Source: Evernia prunastri (Eukaryota; Ascomycota; Lecanoromycetes; Lecanorales; Parmeliaceae). Taken from it: 64,000 bases of DNA. Under the pieces are notes generated by a model that was not told the origin of the DNA, searched no databases, and saw only the letters and a list, made by a program, of their open reading frames with translations. The position numbers and the translations under genes are program-made. The DNA lies in assembly GCA_003184365.1 (NCBI GenBank), contig NKYR01000127.1, positions 41,359 through 105,358 on the forward strand, written 5' to 3'. Below are positions 22,167-31,176 of the stretch, piece by piece. The stretch's first letter is position 1. Each line of letters starts with the position of its first letter.

Positions 22167-22189
22167 TGCTGATTCTCGCCTCTAAGTAG

Positions 22190-22955
22190 TAAATAATATA
22201 TCTTTTAAGTTAATTCATATCTTAATAATATATATTATAATAGCTACGAAATTACTTTCGACAATTAAAACTTAAACGATAATGTTACGGATATGGGCTG
22301 CATTAGGGTGATTCCGCTGTCTTGGCGGGGTCACACGCTCTTTTGGCGCATTGGATAGGGGGATGCACCCTATTCCATGACAGATAATATAATTATAAAA
22401 TATCTACGTTAATCGTTTAAATATATAACTATTATATTTATTAAATAAAAAGTAATATTAATAATTATAGCGAATATTAATAAAATATCGTTTAAAGAAT
22501 TAATTATTAATATTTAGAAATTTAAATAAAATTAATTATTAATTTAAAAAGTATTTATTAAAATATGATAATTTATAAAATCTAAAAAGATTAAAGAAAC
22601 GAATATTTATATTCGAAAAGTTACGAAATTAATTATTATATTATTTTGAAATTTAATATTCTCTAATTTATTTCTATAATATAACTTTTCGAAACTTCGT
22701 TTATATTATAATATTAATAAGTTCGTCGAATATATTTTATAATATACGAATTAATATCGTAAAATCGATAATTCTAAACTATTTTCGAAGTATCTTCGTA
22801 AATAAATATTTTAGTAAAATTAAAGAAAAATTTTAAAAGATATAAATTTTATTAAGTATATAAAGATTTTAATAATTAAATTTAAAAAATCTTCGTCGAT
22901 TATATAAAAGATTTTAAAATTAATTTTATTTTAATAAGCGAATTTATTATATTAT
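22190..22955. other. AT-rich RIP-like spacer
   Basis: Seen: nearly pure A/T/TCGA-type sequence without frames, flanking the LINE insertions. The same composition resumes at about 23697-23932, showing that the 22969 LINE landed inside an already decayed tract. Confidence 0.65.
22283..22382. mobile_element. 100-bp LTR-like insertion with 5-bp target duplication
   Basis: Seen: an island of normal composition starting TGTTACGG and ending CATGACA, flanked on both sides by GATAA (22278-22282 and 22383-22387). TG...CA ends plus a 5-bp duplication are the hallmark of an LTR-retroelement solo LTR. At 100 bp it is unusually short. Its first eight bases equal the start of the longer LTR at 24155 read on the minus strand. 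Confidence 0.6.
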
Positions 22956-22968
22956 AAATATATTATTT

Positions 22969-23658
22969 CCCCTGCCCAGGCAGGGAACTTATATGACGGC
23001 AGGTTCGACCACCACAAGATGCTGAGGAAGGCTGAGAGCTCGGTCGCTGTCCAAATGAGAAGCGGCAAAATCGGGCTTAACGCATTCCTCAACAGGATAA
23101 GGGTTCCAGGTATCGACCCCGACTGCAGGTGCGGATGGAGAAGACAAGATGTCAAGCATATCCTCCTCTTCTGTCCGAGATCGCGGGAGGATAAACCACG
23201 GCTACTTGCGGAGGCGGGTACCAGGGACTTCCAGACAATGCTGACCACGACCAAAGGGATCCGGGTAGCGGCAAGGTGGATGGTTAACTCCGGCTGGTTA
23301 AACAGCTTCGAGTTGGCCAGCGAACAACTCCAACGGTCAAGACTACCCCTCGGGGTAGAGGAGACCATTAAGCCCAAAAAGGGCGCACGAAGAAGCGATC
23401 GTACCCGCCTCTAGAGGCGGGGGCGATCAGAGATACAAAAGTCAGAGAATAGAAGAGTCGGCGCAAAGAAGTAGAGAGATGTGCGGTGGTGTAATAGGGC
23501 TCCTAAGGAGCACAGCAGAAGGGAGAGCGTACTGTTTAGTTGAAGTTTTGTCCAGAGGTTCGCCCTCAGGTTTCTTCAACGCCCAGCCGTAAAGCTGGTT
23601 CAGCGTTAATGTTACCCTCATTAGCTTACATCAAGTAGCTAGCATAGGCGTATAAAAC

Positions 23659-23683
<25 letters not shown>
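22969..23683 (+). mobile_element. 5'-truncated LINE copy with poly(A) and target-site duplication
   Basis: Seen: an insertion of about 715 bp of normal composition ending in a 28-base A run (23659-23686, overlapping the duplication). AAATATATTATTT occurs immediately before (22956-22968) and at the end (23684-23696), a 13-bp target-site duplication whose A end merges with the tail. Known: target-primed reverse transcription leaves exactly this pattern of 5' truncation. It belongs to a different LINE family from the 17-22 kb element. Confidence 0.8.
22971..23414 (+). CDS. LINE ORF2 C-terminal fragment (truncated element)
   Basis: Seen: open from the insertion edge, with AESSVAVQMRSGKIGLNAFL, the motif CRCGWRRQDVKHILLFCP and a basic tail, stopping at 23414. 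Only the zinc-binding C-terminus of the polyprotein remains, so it is non-functional. About 245 bp of 3' UTR follow to the A run. Confidence 0.7.
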   Translation, partial: PAQAGNLYDGRFDHHKMLRKAESSVAVQMRSGKIGLNAFLNRIRVPGIDPDCRCGWRRQDVKHILLFCPRSREDKPRLLAEAGTRDFQTMLTTTKGIRVAARWMVNSGWLNSFELASEQLQRSRLPLGVEETIKPKKGARRSDRTRL

Positions 23684-23689
<6 letters not shown>

Positions 23690-23932
23690 TTATTTATTTT
23701 GCTTTATTTTCGTTTATTAATTGATTATTAAATTATAATTAAGTTATAATAAAATCTTTTATAAATATTACGAAAGAGTTTTCGAGTTAAAAAATTAATT
23801 ATATAAATATCTTTAAAGTCGCGAATATTGATCATTAACGACTTTTTTAAATAGAAGTATAACGTTTTATAAATTTAATCTATTAATACTTATTTTTATT
23901 AAAAGCGTTATTTCTTTAATTTATTCTCGCTC

Positions 23933-24155
23933 TGTCAGAACCGTGCCCAGAGTCAAGTCTAATGGGGGTAAATTGAATAAGACAACTAGATAAGGAGGAA
24001 ATATGTACAGAAGAAGAGCGCTTAAATACTAGGAAGAATCCCCGCTAGCCTATGTGTCAATGGGAATGTGTCAATAACCAATAAACACTCTATGTGCTAG
24101 ACACATAGCCATAAACACTCCCTATGTGCCTGACACCTAGGGTACGTCCGTAACA
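23933..24155 (-). repeat. LTR of a broken LTR retrotransposon
   Basis: Seen on the minus strand: starts TGTTACGGACGTACC, has a TATTTAAG box and ends GGTTCTGACA, 223 bp in total. Immediately upstream on that strand is a purine tract GAGGGGGGGGTAG, as expected for the polypurine tract before a 3' LTR. The partner LTR is not in the window. Confidence 0.65.
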
Positions 24156-24302
24156 CTACCCCCCCCCTCAGGCAAGCGATGCCCCAGCGCTGTAGATTGG
24201 CCTGCGAGTCGTCTGCGAGCAGAAAGGATAAAAATAGTGGCGAGACCCCGGAGATTTCGGAGACGGCGGGGCCGCTTTGACTTGGCAACAGCGTTGTGCG
24301 GC
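24156..24302 (-). mobile_element. Internal 3' end of the LTR element
   Basis: Seen: about 150 bp between the purine tract and the N at 24303, with an open minus frame ending LQRWGIACLRGG shortly before the LTR. Too short to identify the pol type. The N at 24303 hides the rest of the internal region. Confidence 0.4.
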
Positions 24303-24303
24303 N

Positions 24304-24619
24304 TGATGTGGGTAATCTTCTCATCCATGTGGAAGTCTCTTTGGTTCGATTCGAAGGCCAGTTTGCGTACCTCGTCGAGTACCGTTTGTAGTTTGGGTTC
24401 TTCGGTCGCCCTTCCAATGAATGCAGCCACCGCCCCTAGGGCGGTGGTTACCTCCTCATTCGACGGCTTATGGCCCTCCCTCATAAGCTCGAGCATGGTG
24501 TCGATAGATAATCTGAGCATGATTGCCTGCTCTCTTAACTCTTGGTGCCCATGGTCCCATTGGAGCCAGTTGGCCTTTCCCGGCATGGCTACAGGGGTAT
24601 GGGCGTCCTCTGCAGTCAA
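24304..24619 (-). CDS. Possible gag N-terminus, cut by an assembly join
   Basis: Seen: ATG at 24619 and about 105 codons to the N at 24303, giving a helical, charged protein start (REQAIMLRLSIDTMLELMRE, later EEPKLQTVLDEVRKLAFES). Position relative to the LTR and the style of sequence suggest a gag N-terminus of the same LTR element with everything between collapsed. No motif proves it. Confidence 0.35.
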
Positions 24620-24639
24620 TTGAGAGTGGCACTGGCCTT

Positions 24640-26169
24640 ACTAAAGACTTGAATATGTATAACTACTTTCTACAGCGCAATTGTGTGATTCGAGCGTTGC
24701 GAGAAAGTTTTTCATTCATTCGGACCTCCCCGTGTTGAGGTTGGATAAAAGATTGAGAAGATAGGAAGTCAAGCGAGGTTTTGTGGACGTGGATTAGTCA
24801 TCTAGGGCAGCAAGCTACCCAGGTCGAGTCATAGATATTCAGATAGGTAGGTAAGTAGATACAGTAAACTTGCAGCTCAAGCGCCCTAAACCGCCATAGA
24901 CATAACGAAAAGGTCACAACAAGATGTACGCCTTCATGCCCAGTCTCCCAGAAAGTCTATGCTTTAGAGGCGCTGGGAGATCAAATGGCAAGTCTTCTTT
25001 TCTTTCTGCATCACTCGCCAAAGTTGCAGCATGAGATTGAAAGACTCATGAGCAGATGTGATGTTGAGGATGGTAGTGGACAGCATGACGAGACGCCATG
25101 TGTCCATCATGATCCGTAGTCTACGTGATCGTGTGATTGTGGGCGTGTGTTTCAATGTATCGACATTTCATGATACATAAAAGGGGTTCAAACAAAAAAA
25201 TTAAATTAAATTGTGGACAAGATTAGGGTCCTTAGTCAGCATAGGAATATTCGCTGCAGCGCCAAGACTAGCATAACGAAATCTTCGTAGTCGTCACAGC
25301 ATCAAACGGTGATACTTAACTTCAACCCCTCAATGTCGATGAATCCAATATTCTGAAGGGAAGCTAGATGGATGTACTTTCAATTTATGTAACGTTGAAT
25401 TTGACTTGCAATGTTTTTGCATCCTGACGTGAATAAGGTGCAACAGCACTGGAGTGCTGAAAAGTCTGGCCCCGGTGACTGTAGCCAACGCGAAATAGAG
25501 AACAGGGCCAGACGATTGAGAGTGCTATGCAGTCACAGACTGCGTGCCCACGAGAATGCCGCGTGGCTTGTTTTTGACAATGGCGGGAACCAAGGTCATC
25601 GTCAGGCTTCAACCAGGTGAACTTCAGTATTGCACATAGTGTTCGGGGTCAATTGTCACCACTGTCTATTTAAAGGTAGCCACCGCCCGCCACAACAAAG
25701 CCCTTTGACTTTTCCAGACTATTTCGAGGACGACCAAGCTCATCTCGAAAAATTGCCTCCTCTTCTTCCTAGACCTTTCCTCTTACTCCCTCTCCATCAT
25801 GTCTCCTCATCTCTCTATTCCTGACTTCACAGATACCGGTATCAACGACAAGCACAAATAAAACTCTAAGAAAGGGCGGAAACATCCAAGGGAGAATGGA
25901 TCTAATAATGTTCCAAGCGTCGGCAGGGTAATTGCTTCAGGCTATCCGACTTACGCTGCGAGCTGCGCCTACAACAAAAGCGCATGAGACCGAAACGCGC
26001 CTTCATACAACATGCTCGCGCGCAGCACAGCCTCATTTCCATCTCTAGAGCCAGCTCTCTTCCTCTCACGATACGCGCTTCGGCATATAATTGCAATAGA
26101 CCGCTATCCATCCTCTAGATTTTCAACATGATTGTCGTTCTCGTGGGCAAAGCTAATTCTAATTCCAAA
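24640..26169. other. Intergenic, no supported gene
   Basis: 1.5 kb with short frames only. It holds a 62-bp segment (25221-25282) repeated with RIP-type changes at 28609-28670. A TATTTAAAG box near 25665 precedes a tiny frame starting at 25799 (20 codons, MSPHLSIPDFTDTG...), which could be a first exon but has no convincing continuation. Confidence 0.4.
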
Positions 26170-27255
26170 ATGAGTTTCTGTAAGTACAAAGCCGTTTTCC
26201 TGGCATGCCTTTTTACGTCAACGTTCTCCCTATCGGTTCCGACCGGGCAACAAATCACGGCGAATGATGCATCCTCCGCCGTCCTCCCTGCCACGTGAGT
26301 AATTTGAAAAGAAATCGAAGTCCACGACGATTCTGCTAACATGATCAGCTCATCTAATCTTACCCTACCACCTTCAATCCCCGGCTTCGAAGTTCGTCTT
26401 CTGTTCGACCCCGATCCAACAATACTGCTCACGTAAGTATGGCTCAATGCTATCTTGTTGATATCCGAATTGGCTCATGGAAGATTTGGCGGTTGGGACC
26501 AATCAGTACCCCCACAAATGACCATGACGTTTTCTCACTTCCGTTCCGTGCTTCGTATCCGTCCTTGGCCCCCGGGTACGTCTGAACTTCACGTAAAACA
26601 CGCCGTCCGAGCTATTTTCGAAGCCGGCGTCGCCCTGGCCGCGAAGCCAATCATAGAACAAGGCTATCAACCACGGCTCCACGCCGGTCTCTTTCTCCAG
26701 AACCGGCAGATTGGGTTGTTGCAATGGGCATTAAAACCGAGATCCGTCGACACCGAGGGCAACAGCACGATGGGTGTTTTGGACGTTGGGAACTCGACCG
26801 GCGTCCTGCAGCTCGAGGCTGCCAACTCGCCTCGCGCTTTACCGCTCGTGCATGGTGACGGCCCGGCCAGCGTCAACGCGGAGAACGGAACCATTGTGGA
26901 TCCTGGCGACCCCAGATTTACGATCACGTATGTGGTCACAGGGGGGAATGTGGACGCGCGTAACATGTTTTCCGTCTTCCTGGACGCCCTTGCGACAGTT
27001 GCACCCAACGATGTTGATGCGACGGGGGCATATGTCAATGCGGTCGGTGTCTCAGGGGACCTTGCTTTGAACATGCATGGAACGGGCGCGCCTGATGTCC
27101 TTTCGTGGGGATGGTTGGTGCAGGCATTGACGTTGATTTTCGAAGAAATCATGTGGAATCATCGCCTTTTCAAAGAGATGGACTGGAAGCTGCTTTTCTC
27201 CGAGAGGGAAATTGCATCGGGTTTCATTTTCAATATCAGTAGTGGGGGCCACTAG
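26170..27255 (+). CDS. Predicted secreted hypothetical protein, three exons (about 326 aa)
   Basis: Seen: exon 1 (26170-26294) encodes a signal peptide, MSFCKYKAVFLACLFTSTFS, ending phase 2. Intron 26295-26348 has GTGAGT, a TGCTAAC branch and a TCAG acceptor. Exon 2 (26349-26432) gives SSNLTLPPSIPGFEVRLLFD. Intron 26433-26483 has GTAAGT and GAAG. Exon 3 (26484-27255) continues in phase with FGGWDQSVPPQ, RIRPWPPGTSELHVKHAVRA, several NST/NGT sequons and a C-terminal part rich in hydrophobic residues. Total 981 bp including stop. No domain recognised and few cysteines in the mature part. Inference: an extracellular or wall-associated protein of unknown role. The upstream in-frame ATG at 26128 is out of frame with the signal peptide, which supports the chosen start. 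Confidence 0.65.
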
Positions 27256-27451
27256 CTTGAGTATTCGTTCGATGATGACTATCGGCAAATCTGAAAAGTT
27301 TTAGTTATCCTGAAGTCGAATTTTGGCTCATCCTGCTCATCACGCCCGTGGAAAAACTGACCTCAATAATATGGGTTTTAGTCATATTTTCTCACCGGGG
27401 TGGGATAGTTGGCGTCGTATGGCCTCGTCGTGGACACGTCGATTCTTGATG

Positions 27452-27906
27452 AGACACACCTTCAGACTATCGCAATCTATCTCACCAAGTATATATATGA
27501 TACCACTTACTTAAAAGGTCGATTCGGGGTCAGCTATTGAAGTTGCTCACTATTTTGCGCATAGCATTTGACATGGGCTTATCCCGCTCCCTCTGCATCC
27601 TGCGCATTCTCCAACTTCAGATTTGCCGANNNNNNNNNNNNNAGACACACCTTCAGACTATCGCAATCTATCTCACCAAGTATATATATGATACCACTTA
27701 CTTAAAAGGTCGATTCGGGGTCAGCTATTGAAGTTGCTCATAACGCATGCGATACGCAAGACAAGATAAGCAACTTGGCTCCGCTCACCCTGCTCATTCT
27801 GCTGTGAGCGAAGCCAAGTTGCTCACTATTTTGCGCATAGCATTTGACATGGGCTTATCCCGCTCCCTCTGCATCCTGCGCATTCTCCAACTTCAGATTT
27901 GCCGAT
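27452..27906. repeat. Sequence repeated across a 13-N gap (27630-27642)
   Basis: Seen: 27452-27629 is repeated at 27643-27906, starting AGACACACCTTCAGACTATC and ending at CAGATTTGCCGA. The right copy is longer by an 85-bp insertion at 27741-27825. The layout suggests two unmerged versions of the same locus (alleles or contig ends) placed side by side by scaffolding. Confidence 0.7.
27741..27825. repeat. 85-bp hairpin-bearing insertion between direct repeats
   Basis: Seen: present in the right copy and absent from the left copy at the same point. AAGTTGCTCA stands just before it (27731-27740) and at its end (27816-27825). Inside, GCAACTTGGCT (27770-27780) pairs with AGCCAAGTTGC (27812-27822), and GCTCAC pairs with GTGAGC, leaving a 15-nt loop. 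Confidence 0.6.
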
Positions 27907-28324
27907 GCGGAGCTATTCGCAACGGTGGGACTGTTGGTTAGTGAGACTCATGATCTAGCCGCCCGTGCCATGGATAGGTATGCATTCATATGCGTCTATC
28001 GCGGCGCTGGGGTAACTTCATGTAGATTATCTATGGGCTTCCGGACCTAGCTAGGCCTGCGCACCCTAGCGTTGGACCAGCCCAGTCGTCGACCTACACA
28101 TCTATTTGAGCTAGTGTTCTAGGGTTGTGTATGTCTACAAGAGAAGAGGAGCATTAAGTAACGCTTCTTGTGTGCGGCTTCAATGCAAGAAGACTGTTCG
28201 AGACGATATGTTCCGGAATTAGCTTAAGTGGCTTATGAAATGAAGATTGAAGTTGAAGCTAGGTTTGATACTGATGCAGGCTTGTAGGAGGGCGAGGTCG
28301 ATAGGTGATCAAATAGTTGACTTA

Positions 28325-28418
28325 TCACCTTGTGCGGTGGTAAGTCACACCCTACCCCGGGGGGTGCGCTATCCGGGTAGTTCCGGGGTCGGGTGCGACT
28401 TACCACCGCACAAGGTGA
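28325..28418. mobile_element. 94-bp MITE-like element with 28-bp terminal inverted repeats
   Basis: Seen: starts TCACCTTGTGCGGTGGTAAG and ends with its reverse complement, one mismatch in 28 bp, flanked by TA on both sides. Known: TA duplication and terminal inverted repeats fit Tc1/mariner-type non-autonomous elements. A related copy is at 40129-40240. Confidence 0.65.
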
Positions 28419-28851
28419 TAGACTCAGTTGATAGCAAGAGTCCGTGCTTCATGATCTGGCTGTCGGAAAGAGTACAGGTCCATGCGCGGTTTTCAGGACC
28501 ATAGGCCTCGGGCCCGTGGAAGGTGTCTTTGTGGAAGTGCGTTCAAAAACGTTGTTTGCGCGTGGTGTCACGTGTGAAAGAAAAGTTCAAAGGATTTTAA
28601 GTCGAGAAGATTGGGGTTCTTAGTCAGCATGGGAATGTTCGATACAGCGCCAAGACTAGCATGACGAAATGCCGGAGCTATTCCCCGAGCCCCGGATAGC
28701 GGGTACATGCAAGCTTCGACGGCCAACATCAACATTGAGCATTGGTGTTTGGGCCAATTGAGCCACAAGTCATTTCACCGACAGCTTAAGCGTCCAAGTC
28801 TTCCTATACATCCTCACCTTGATCTTATCTCTTTTCCCTGGCATCTCCACC

Positions 28852-29942
28852 ATGAAGATCCTCACGAAAGAAGAAGAGCAAGCTCATTACAAGTACAACT
28901 CCTTCGAGCTCGCCTTGCCTCAAAGATCGCTACTAAAGATTGCAGTGAGACACTCAAGGGTGGCGCTCTTGGAGGTACCGTTGGACTAGCCCTTGGTGTT
29001 GGAGGAGTCTTCGCAGCCGGGGCACGATATCCTGCCTTTCGACAATTGACCCTCCCTCTCAGAGCCTTCTTGTGCACATCGGGCGCTACATTTGGCGGTA
29101 CGTGGACTCCTACAGTCGTCATTTTTTGTGCTCTGGGAATTGCGCCCTGTCTGGGAAACACGCAGACGCTCGATCCTATCTATACCTGGGCTTGCCTCAA
29201 CGTGCAGGGTCTTCAAGTGCCCCAAGCCCGCCACGTTGGCTTCAGTTTTCTCCCCCTATGGCCACAGCTCCTGCTAACGTAGGCTCTCCTCACAGCAATC
29301 GTAACCGCCGACCGATTCTCCCGCTCCTTCGAAGCCTCTCGCCATCCCGACGAAGGATACCAAGATGAAGCGGCCCGCATGCGCGCCGAACAAGAAGCCA
29401 AGAAATCGTCCTTCGAGCGCTTCATGGATTTTGGTAAAGAGTACCGCTACCCCATCGTCGGCACATCCTGGGTCCTAGGCATGGGTATCGCACTGGGCGT
29501 GGTCGGTCGATCACCTTATCTGTCGACGCAGCAGAAATTGGTGCAGGCTAGGGTGTACGCGCAGACCATAACGATAGCGGTGTTGTGCGCTACGGCGGTG
29601 TTTGAAGTGGGCGATAGGGGGAAAGGGGAGGGGAGATGGGAGACGGTGAAGATTGTGGACCCGAATGATCCTACACATAAGCATCTTATTGACAAGAAGA
29701 TTCACCATGAGAGATACGAGGGGGAGGATCAGTGGAGAGGTGAGTCTTCCATGCTAATTTGAGGATTTGAAATGACTGACGTGTGAGTAGATATGGTGGA
29801 GGCCGAGGAAAGGAAGATGAAAGAGAGGGAGGCGGCAGCGCACGAGCAGGAGAAGCACCATCACAAACAACACGAGAAGAAGAAGCCTGAGCACAAGGAT
29901 GAGAAGAAGGACGAAAAGAAGGACGTTGGAGACAAGAAGTGA
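28852..29942 (+). CDS. HIG1-domain mitochondrial protein, Rcf2-like
   Basis: Seen: four exons with exact phase: 28852-28892, 28946-29097, 29296-29739, 29791-29942. The start MKILTKEEEQAHY, LKGGALGGTVGLALGVGG and PAFRQLTLPLRAFL, then SSFERFMDFGKEYRYPIVG, GVVGRSPYLSTQQKLVQARV, ETVKIVDPNDPTHKHL and HHERYEGEDQWR are typical of fungal Rcf2 (respiratory supercomplex factor 2), ending in a Lys/His-rich tail. Two N-terminal hydrophobic segments and two more within the HIG1 part can be seen. Known: Rcf2 sits in the inner mitochondrial membrane with cytochrome bc1 and cytochrome oxidase and modulates oxidase activity. The second intron, 198 bp, is long for this window. A longer plus frame across it at 28707-29282 is an artefact. 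Confidence 0.85.
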
Positions 29943-31176
29943 TGAAGGGACTGGTTGTTTGGGCCACCGTTGGGAAATTCAATCCTGTATTCCGCAAACA
30001 AACAATGAGAAACCCTCGTCAATCAGCTGATCGAGGGTCAGCGAAGAGGCATCCGTGTACATACAATTTGGGTCAAGGCAAGTCTCTTACGTACGTTAAA
30101 GAAGCGTGGATATGCTTCGGGGAATTAGCATCTAGCAAACATGCATAGTCCTCTTCGACGTGTCTCCCTTGCCACTCTGCCCGGCAAAAGAGAAAAACCT
30201 CGAGACAAAAACGTGCCCATGCTCCACAGCCCACCAGACGTGAGTGTTCCAACCCCAGCAAAAGACGCCTCCACTCATCACAGCCCCGCTCATCAGGAGA
30301 ACCCCCACAACGCGATCTTACCGCGCAAAGTTTCCCGCACGCCCCAATCCAAAACCCTCTCCACCCGTGCAGGACTCCTCCTAACCCGCCGTAGCGCCTC
30401 CACGGCCGTGCACCTCTACCGCGTCCGCTCCCCCCCCCCCCCCCCCCCCCCCCGCAATCGAGTTCTTTCTTTCCTCCTGCTCCCGCGACGAAGTGAGTAA
30501 TCTTGATGTGGGAGCCGGAGGCGCAAAGCTCGCGGACGGTGTGAAGGGGGGGGGTTGCGAGTCGGGAGAGTCGAAGATTGTTTGCAGGTTGGAGACGGCG
30601 GCGAGGATTGCTTGTCGTGATTGATGAGTCTGCAATGCGGCCTCACTTCTTCTCTTGGTGCTGGTTCGGAATGATTTTCTCATGCGGAAAAGTCTGCACG
30701 ATGCCGTCAGCTCCAGGTGGCTTTTATGCTCTTTTTCAGGTTTCTAACATCTGATATGGCCTACTTATATTCTATTCTCCTCACGCATTGTGTAGATCAC
30801 ATATCTGGGTCTTCTGTCATACTCTATGTATGCAGTAGTCCGGTCAGGACCCTACACAGTGTTCTCTGAGAACAAGGGTACAATGTATCAGGACCAACAG
30901 AGGAGTTGGGTACAGCAATAAAAAACCTGCATGTCTCCATCTGCCACTTCGCATCTCCCAATCTCTCTTTTCTATGATTCACTGCGAAGCTTACGGTAGC
31001 AGCCGCTTGACAGCCGCCTGGTCGCGATGTCGGATGCACCGGATTCACGGTGCATTATGTATCTTCAAACCCGACGACACCGACAGACTGGATGCGCCGG
31101 AGTTCACAACCGCTGGGCCTGATCATGCGATAGGAAAAATCGCGAGACCACAACCTCCTTCGCAAGCAAGTGCATC
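29943..31176. other. Intergenic with a poly-C run
   Basis: 1.2 kb without a firm gene. A run of 24 C at 30430-30453 splits two weak frames (30141-30500 plus; 30381-30683 minus, starting MRKSFRTSTKRRSEA). The run makes both lengths unreliable. Either could be part of a small gene, but no motif supports it. Confidence 0.35.

Larger units (their letters stand above)
16927..22175 (-). mobile_element. Non-LTR (LINE) retrotransposon, assembled from overlapping contigs
   Basis: Seen: reading the minus strand, the order is ORF1 (gag-like, zinc knuckles), ORF2 start (APE-type endonuclease) and ORF2 end (zinc-binding C-terminus), ending in a simple-repeat tail of ATCAA units at about 16926-16950. Single Ns at 17521, 18778, 20058 and 21777 mark joins. 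On each side of the joins at 18778, 20058 and 21777 the same element sequence is repeated almost identically (about 750, 790 and 155 bp), so these are unmerged overlapping contig ends rather than biological duplications. The whole reverse transcriptase region is absent at the join at 17521. The element is not visibly RIP-mutated, unlike its surroundings, which suggests a younger insertion. Clade (Tad-like is likely) is inferred from architecture only. Confidence 0.75.

Noticed and set aside
28707..29282. 191-codon plus frame reading through the Rcf2-like gene
   Set aside because: It reads exon 2 in frame but runs through both introns and starts in the leader; the four-exon model fits family sequence and phase.
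30430..30453. Poly-C run as a regulatory or structured element
   Set aside because: A pure homopolymer of 24 C is as likely to be a length artefact; nothing around it supports a function.
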